Positions 59,918 to 64,000 of a DNA stretch of 64,000 bases are shown piece by piece (position 1 is the first letter of the stretch; every line of letters begins with the position of its first letter). The notes under the pieces were generated by a model. That model saw only the letters and a program-made list of their open reading frames with translations, searched no databases and was not told the origin of the DNA. The position numbers were made by a program, and so were the translations under genes. The DNA lies in assembly GCA_019749805.1 (NCBI GenBank), contig JAIEPH010000026.1:62001-126000 (forward strand), given 5' to 3'. Origin of the DNA: Mycobacteriaceae bacterium. GTDB lineage: Bacteria > Actinomycetota > Actinomycetes > Mycobacteriales > Mycobacteriaceae.

Positions 59918-60826
59918 ATGACTGCAGATGCGACTGATCTTTCCGGCCTAGTTGCCGTGGTGACCGGCGCGGCCGCTGGACTGGGCCGCGCCGAGGCCAT
60001 CGGTCTGGCGCGAGCCGGCGCCACCGTCGTTGTCAACGACATCGCAGGTGCGTTGGACCGCTCCGACGTGATCGACGAGATCGTCGCCGCGGGTTCCAAG
60101 GCAGTCGCGGTCGCCGGTGACATCAGCGAGCGGTCGACGGCCGACGAGCTGGTGTCCACCGCCGACGGCCTCGGCGGTCTGAACATCGTCGTCAACAATG
60201 CGGGCATCACGCGCGACCGCATGCTGTTCAACATGACCGATGAGGACTGGGACGCGGTCATCGCGGTCCATCTGCGGGGCCACTTCCTGTTGACCCGCAA
60301 CGCCGCCACCTATTGGCGCGCCAAGGCCAAGGAGAACGACGGCCACGTCTACGGCCGCGTCATCAATACGTCGTCGGAGGCGGGTCTGGTCGGGCCGGTC
60401 GGTCAGGCGAACTACGGCGCGGCAAAGGCCGGCATCACCGCGCTGACTCTGACGATGGCGCGCGCACTGGAGCGGTACGGCGTCCGGGCCAACGCGATCG
60501 CGCCCCGCGCCCGCACCGCGATGACCGCCGACGTGTTCGGCGAGGCGCCGGAACTGACCGAGGGGCAGATCGACTCGCTGTCGCCCGAGCATGTCGTCAC
60601 GTTGGTGCAATTTCTGGCATCGCCCGCTGCGGAAGGCGTCAACGGACAGCTCTTCATCGTTTACGGTCCTACTGTGACGCTTGTTGCGGCGCCAACGGTC
60701 GAAGCTCAGTTCAGCGCGCTGGGTGACGCCTGGAAACCTACGGACCTGTCAAATACATTGCGCGACTACTTTGCTGAACGCGGCTCGGATGCGAATTTCG
60801 CAGCGACCGACATTATGAATTCATAA
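59918..60826 (+). CDS. hsd4A: Hsd4A (ChsB1), 3-hydroxyacyl-CoA/17beta-hydroxysteroid dehydrogenase
   Basis: This 302-residue SDR has TGAAAGLGRAEAIGLARAG (about residue 16), NNAGITRDRMLFN and the catalytic Ser (NTSSEAG) and YGAAKAG. It matches Rv3502c, which oxidises the hydroxyl made by EchA19/ChsH enzymes on the side chain and can act on 17beta-hydroxysteroids. No strong Shine-Dalgarno; it is close behind fdxD. The 266-base gap after it holds the mce4 promoter and two KstR-type sites. Confidence 0.9.
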   Translation: MTADATDLSGLVAVVTGAAAGLGRAEAIGLARAGATVVVNDIAGALDRSDVIDEIVAAGSKAVAVAGDISERSTADELVSTADGLGGLNIVVNNAGITRDRMLFNMTDEDWDAVIAVHLRGHFLLTRNAATYWRAKAKENDGHVYGRVINTSSEAGLVGPVGQANYGAAKAGITALTLTMARALERYGVRANAIAPRARTAMTADVFGEAPELTEGQIDSLSPEHVVTLVQFLASPAAEGVNGQLFIVYGPTVTLVAAPTVEAQFSALGDAWKPTDLSNTLRDYFAERGSDANFAATDIMNS

Positions 60827-60861
60827 GCTCGATAATCTTGACCGCTCCCCACTTGGGAGAC

Positions 60862-60875
60862 TAGAACACGTTCTA
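60862..60875. promoter_or_regulatory. KstR operator upstream of mce4
   Basis: TAGAACACGTTCTA is the perfect palindromic KstR site. It is 231 bases upstream of yrbE4A and about 80 upstream of the second, promoter-embedded site. Confidence 0.9.
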
Positions 60876-60942
60876 ACATGGCGTGTGTCACACCGGCTTT
60901 GACCAGCGCGGATATAACAATTTGGACCTTTTTTCCAGTTCT

Positions 60943-60972
60943 TTGACACTGTGAACTTGTTCTAGTTAGTAT
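60943..60972 (+). promoter_or_regulatory. mce4 promoter with embedded KstR-like site
   Basis: TTGACA (60943-60948) and TAGTAT (60967-60972) are 18 bases apart. Between them GTGAACTTGTTCTA (60951-60964) fits TnnAACnnGTTnnA except for the first base. Predicted transcription start near 60979, giving a leader of about 114 bases to yrbE4A. Confidence 0.6.
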
Positions 60973-61092
60973 GATCCGGCTCACTAAGAGCAGTGCTTAA
61001 ACCAGGGGTGTAAAGCAAGCGTCGGCGACGTTATCCGAAGTCTTCGCCACGCGAGCCCTCCGCCCGCCACCGCAGAGAAACGGAGCCCGAGG

Positions 61093-61854
61093 TTGATCGA
61101 ACAGCTCGCGGCACCGACTCGGGCCGTGGGCGGTTTCTTCGAAATGTCGATGGACACCTTCGTCAAGATATTTCGACGCCCCTTTCAGTTCCGCGAGTAC
61201 CTCGACCAGACGTGGATGATCGCGCGGGTTGCGCTCATCCCGACCCTGCTGATCTCGATCCCGTTCACGGTGCTGGTCGCCTTCACCCTCAACATTCTGT
61301 TGCGCGAGATCGGTGCGGCGGACCTGTCCGGCTCCGGTACCGCGTTCGGCACGGTGACGCAGCTGGGCCCGATCTCGACCGTGCTCGTGATCGCGGGCGC
61401 CGGCGCCACCGCAATCTGCGCCGACCTGGGTGCCCGCACCATCCGTGAAGAGATCGATGCGATGCGAGTGCTCGGCATCGATCCTATTCAGCGCCTTGTG
61501 GTTCCGCGTGTGCTGGCCTCGACCACCGTCGCCCTGCTGCTCAACGGCTTGGTGATCGCGATCGGTCTCACCGGCGGTTACGTGTTCTCCGTGCTGCTGC
61601 AAGGGGTGAACCCCGGTGCGTTCATCAACGGTCTGACGATCCTGACCGGCTTGGGCGAGCTGGTGATCTCCGAAGTCAAGGCCCTGTTGTTCGGTGTGAT
61701 GGCAGGCCTCGTCGGCTGCTACCGCGGCCTGACCGTCAAGGGCGGACCCAAGGGCGTCGGAGAGGCCGTCAACGAGACCGTCATCTACGCCTTCATCTGT
61801 CTGTTCGTCATCAATGTCCTGATGACTGCAATCGGCGTTCGGGTCGTCAACTGA
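61093..61854 (+). CDS. yrbE4A: YrbE4A, Mce4 permease subunit
   Basis: This 253-residue MlaE-family integral membrane protein has about five to six helices and the conserved EEIDAMRVLGIDPIQRLVVP (about residue 118), which faces the Mkl ATPase. It matches Rv3501c. With YrbE4B and six Mce4 proteins it forms the cholesterol importer. Start TTG 61093 has GGAG seven bases upstream. The stop overlaps yrbE4B (ATGA type junction). Confidence 0.93.
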   Translation: MIEQLAAPTRAVGGFFEMSMDTFVKIFRRPFQFREYLDQTWMIARVALIPTLLISIPFTVLVAFTLNILLREIGAADLSGSGTAFGTVTQLGPISTVLVIAGAGATAICADLGARTIREEIDAMRVLGIDPIQRLVVPRVLASTTVALLLNGLVIAIGLTGGYVFSVLLQGVNPGAFINGLTILTGLGELVISEVKALLFGVMAGLVGCYRGLTVKGGPKGVGEAVNETVIYAFICLFVINVLMTAIGVRVVN

Positions 61855-62708
61855 TGAGCCAGCTGGGGGATTACGACATCACGCTGAGGATGCGGCGGGC
61901 ACTCGGATGGTTCCCCAAGGCCGTCGACACGTTCGGCGAGCAGGCGCTGTTTTACGCGGAGTCGGTGCGGTACATGCCGAACGCGGTGCGGCGCTACGGC
62001 AAGGAAACGACCCGGCTGATCGCGGAGATGACGCTCGGCACCGGCGCGCTGGTCCTCATCGGCGGCACCGTCGGCGTCGCGGCGTTCCTCACGCTGGCCT
62101 CGGGCGGTGTCATCGCCGTACAGGGCTACGAATCGCTGGGCAACATCGGCATCGAGGCGCTCACCGGCTTCCTATCGGCGTACCTCAACGTGCGCATCGT
62201 CGCGCCGATCATCGCCGGCATCGCGCTCGCGGCCACCATCGGTGCGGGCACCACCGCCCAACTGGGGGCTATGCGCATCTCCGAGGAGATCGACGCCGTC
62301 GAATCGATGGCCGTGCACTCGGTGTCCTACCTGGTGTCCACCCGCATCGTCGCCGGGCTCGTCGCGATCATTCCGCTGTACTCGCTCGCAGTGTTGGCCG
62401 CGTTCTTCTCGGCCCGCACCATCACCGTCTTCGTCAACGGACAGTCCGGCGGGCTGTACGACCATTACTTCAATACGTTCCTGATCCCCACCGATCTGCT
62501 GTGGTCTTTTGCACAGGCGATCGTGATGGCGATCGCGGTGATGTTGGTACATACCTACTACGGCTACAACGCATCCGGCGGACCCGTCGGCGTCGGTGTC
62601 GCGGTGGGTAAGGCGGTCCGAACCTCGCTGATCGTCGTCGTCATCATCACTTTGTTCATCTCCCTGGCCGTGTACGGTGCCACCGGAAACTTCAACCTCT
62701 CGGGTTAA
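61854..62708 (+). CDS. yrbE4B: YrbE4B, Mce4 permease subunit
   Basis: This 284-residue MlaE-family membrane protein has ISEEIDAVESMAVHSVSYLV (about residue 140) at the ATPase-coupling site and matches Rv3500c. ATG 61854 shares a base with the yrbE4A stop (TGATG). It pairs with YrbE4A in the inner membrane. mce4A follows after 14 bases with GGGGAAGAG as ribosome site. Confidence 0.93.
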   Translation: MSQLGDYDITLRMRRALGWFPKAVDTFGEQALFYAESVRYMPNAVRRYGKETTRLIAEMTLGTGALVLIGGTVGVAAFLTLASGGVIAVQGYESLGNIGIEALTGFLSAYLNVRIVAPIIAGIALAATIGAGTTAQLGAMRISEEIDAVESMAVHSVSYLVSTRIVAGLVAIIPLYSLAVLAAFFSARTITVFVNGQSGGLYDHYFNTFLIPTDLLWSFAQAIVMAIAVMLVHTYYGYNASGGPVGVGVAVGKAVRTSLIVVVIITLFISLAVYGATGNFNLSG

Positions 62709-62722
62709 GGGGAAGAGAAACC

Positions 62723-63913
62723 ATGTCGAGGACAGTCGCGATCAGGATCGCCGCCGCAGTGCTGGCGACGATCATCGTGGCGTTCTCGGTGTTCACCTAT
62801 CTCTCCTACTCCGCCGCGTTCACGCCGACCGAGAGCGTGGTGGTCACCTCTCAACGCGCCGGTCTGGTGATGGACCGCGACGCCAAGGTCAAGTACCGCG
62901 GGATCCAGATCGGCAAGGTCGAAGACATCTCGTATACCGGCACTGAAGCGAAGCTCACGCTCGCGATCAACAAGGGCGAGCTGGACTTCGTCCCGTCGAA
63001 CGCGCCGGTGCGTATCGCCAGCACGACGGTGTTCGGCGCCAAGTCGGTGGAATTCCTTGCGCCGGAGCAACCCTCGGGTACGCCGTTGCGGGCCGGCGCC
63101 GTCGTCGCGGCCAAGGATGTCCAGCTCGAAGCGAACACGTTGTTCCAGACGCTGATCGACGTACTGAACAAGATCAATCCCATCCATCTGAACGCTACGA
63201 TGTCGGCGCTCGCGGAGGGCCTGCGTGGTCATGGTGAGGACGTCGGCGTCAGCTCGGCCGGGCTGAATCAGTACCTCGCGCAACTGAATCCGAAGCTACC
63301 GCAGGTCGAGGCGATTCTCGCGCAGACAAACACGGTGGCCAACATCTACGGCGATGCCGGCCCCGACCTGGTCACCGTCATCAAGAACGCACCGACCATC
63401 AGCCAGACGGTCGTCGATCAGCAGGAGAACCTGAACGCCACGTTGCTCGCGACGATCGGCCTGGCGAACGAGGGCGCCGACACCCTCGAGCCTGGCGCCG
63501 AGGACTACATCGCGGCGATCCAGCGATTGCGGGCGCCGTTGAAGGTGCTCCGCGATTATTCGCCCGTACTCGGTTGCATCGTCCAGGGGGTCGCGAAAGG
63601 CCGCCAGCGGGGCGCAGACATCCTGGGCGGCTTCAAGCCCGGCGCCATGGTCAGTTCCAGCTTCGTGTTGGGGGTGCCGTCATACACCTATCCGGAGAGC
63701 CTGCCGATCGTGAATGCGACGGGTGGCCCGAACTGCCGTGGCTTGCCGAACCTCCCGAGCATGCAGTTCGGCGGCTCGTATTTCCGGTCGCCGTTCCTGG
63801 TCACCGACAACGCGCTCATTCCGTATGAGCCGTTCACCGAGGTGCAGGTCGACGCCCCGAGTACATTCCAGTTCCTCTTCAATGGTGCTTTCGCAGAACG
63901 GGACGACTTCTGA
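62723..63913 (+). CDS. mce4A: Mce4A, Mce-family sterol-import protein
   Basis: This 396-residue protein has an N-terminal hydrophobic anchor (about residues 8-30), the MCE/MlaD beta-barrel domain (about 38-115: RAGLVMDRDAKVKYRGIQIG, VFGAKSVEFL) and a long helical region (about 130-290) that builds the lipid tunnel. It matches Rv3499c. It is the first of six Mce4 subunits. Its TGA shares a base with the mce4B ATG. Confidence 0.93.
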   Translation: MSRTVAIRIAAAVLATIIVAFSVFTYLSYSAAFTPTESVVVTSQRAGLVMDRDAKVKYRGIQIGKVEDISYTGTEAKLTLAINKGELDFVPSNAPVRIASTTVFGAKSVEFLAPEQPSGTPLRAGAVVAAKDVQLEANTLFQTLIDVLNKINPIHLNATMSALAEGLRGHGEDVGVSSAGLNQYLAQLNPKLPQVEAILAQTNTVANIYGDAGPDLVTVIKNAPTISQTVVDQQENLNATLLATIGLANEGADTLEPGAEDYIAAIQRLRAPLKVLRDYSPVLGCIVQGVAKGRQRGADILGGFKPGAMVSSSFVLGVPSYTYPESLPIVNATGGPNCRGLPNLPSMQFGGSYFRSPFLVTDNALIPYEPFTEVQVDAPSTFQFLFNGAFAERDDF

Positions 63914-64000
63914 TGAAGGGAATCCTGACGAAGGTCGGCATCTTCGTGGTGGCGATGCTGTTGGTCTCCGCCGGGTTGATCGTGATCTTCGGCGAGTTCC
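63913..64000 (+). CDS. mce4B: Mce4B, Mce-family protein (partial, N-terminus only)
   Basis: Only 29 codons are inside the window: MKGILTKVGIFVVAMLLVSA and on, a typical Mce N-terminal membrane anchor. ATG 63913 overlaps the mce4A stop. Identity rests on position after mce4A. Confidence 0.85.
   Translation, partial: MKGILTKVGIFVVAMLLVSAGLIVIFGEF

Overview
The window is a G+C-rich actinobacterial chromosome segment that reads as the cholesterol-catabolism (KstR) cluster of a Mycobacterium, probably a rapid grower of the Mycolicibacterium type. Evidence for this is the near-complete, mostly collinear set of homologues of M. tuberculosis Rv3551 to Rv3499c (in the order ipdA to mce4), the KstR operators, an F420/Ddn system, mycobacterial lipoproteins and a mce operon. 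Comparisons with M. tuberculosis are from memory of its gene order, not from an alignment. I saw no rRNA, tRNA, insertion sequence, integrase or CRISPR array.

Layout. 1-8.4 kb: late ring C/D genes (ipdA, echA20, two SDRs) with a KstR2 operator, then a TAXI-type TRAP transporter, two Ddn-family F420 enzymes, an NTF2-fold protein and the thiolase fadA5. 8.5-14.6 kb: cyp125-chsE1-chsE2-chsH2-chsH1-ltp2, the operon for the last side-chain cycle. 14.6-17.0 kb: a membrane protein and a PGRS-like glycine-rich exported protein without a PE domain. 17.0-22.5 kb: chsH3-kstD diverging from hsaE-hsaG-hsaF (ring opening and the pyruvate/propionyl-CoA end of the A/B-ring pathway). 22.5-29.9 kb: an accessory block with a small exported protein, a giant SARP/AAA regulator, a RecQ helicase fused to a phosphoribosyltransferase-like domain, a hemophore-like protein and an IclR regulator. 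29.9-33.0 kb: Rv3531c-Rv3530c-Rv3529c homologues. 33.0-36.0 kb: a lipoprotein, a His/Asp/Cys-rich small protein, kshA and a gamma carbonic anhydrase. 36.0-42.2 kb: a MOSC protein, a lipoprotein, a ketosteroid-isomerase-like protein, a luciferase-like oxidoreductase, ltp3, ltp4 and a double DUF35 protein. 42.2-49.0 kb: Rv3520c and Rv3519 homologues, cyp142, echA19, fadD19 and a nitronate-monooxygenase-like enzyme. 49.1-55.6 kb: a second accessory block (LpqN-like lipoprotein, VOC, AraC, PucR, D-amino-acid-dehydrogenase-like, GreA-like, TRIC channel). 55.7-64.0 kb: fadD17, fadE27, fadE26, fdxD, hsd4A and the start of the mce4 sterol-import operon.

How it works together: Mce4 imports sterol. Cyp125/Cyp142 (perhaps served by FdxD) oxidise C26. 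FadD19/FadD17 make CoA thioesters. FadE26-FadE27, EchA19/ChsH3, Hsd4A and FadA5 run the side-chain cycles, and ChsE1-ChsE2, ChsH1-ChsH2 and Ltp2 remove the last three carbons. KstD and KshA open ring B, HsaE/F/G finish the A/B-ring fragment, and EchA20/IpdA begin C/D-ring hydrolysis.

Regulation is unusually readable. Nine good and two degenerate copies of TnnAACnnGTTnnA lie at divergent starts. In several promoters the operator sits exactly between a recognisable -35 and -10, and in six genes (five at KstR-type sites, one at the KstR2 site) the -10 ends only 6 to 8 bases before the start codon, which predicts leaderless mRNAs. The other notable items are the TRAP transporter, the RecQ-phosphoribosyltransferase fusion, the PE-less PGRS protein and a triplicated 26-base start-codon module between fadE27 and fadD17.
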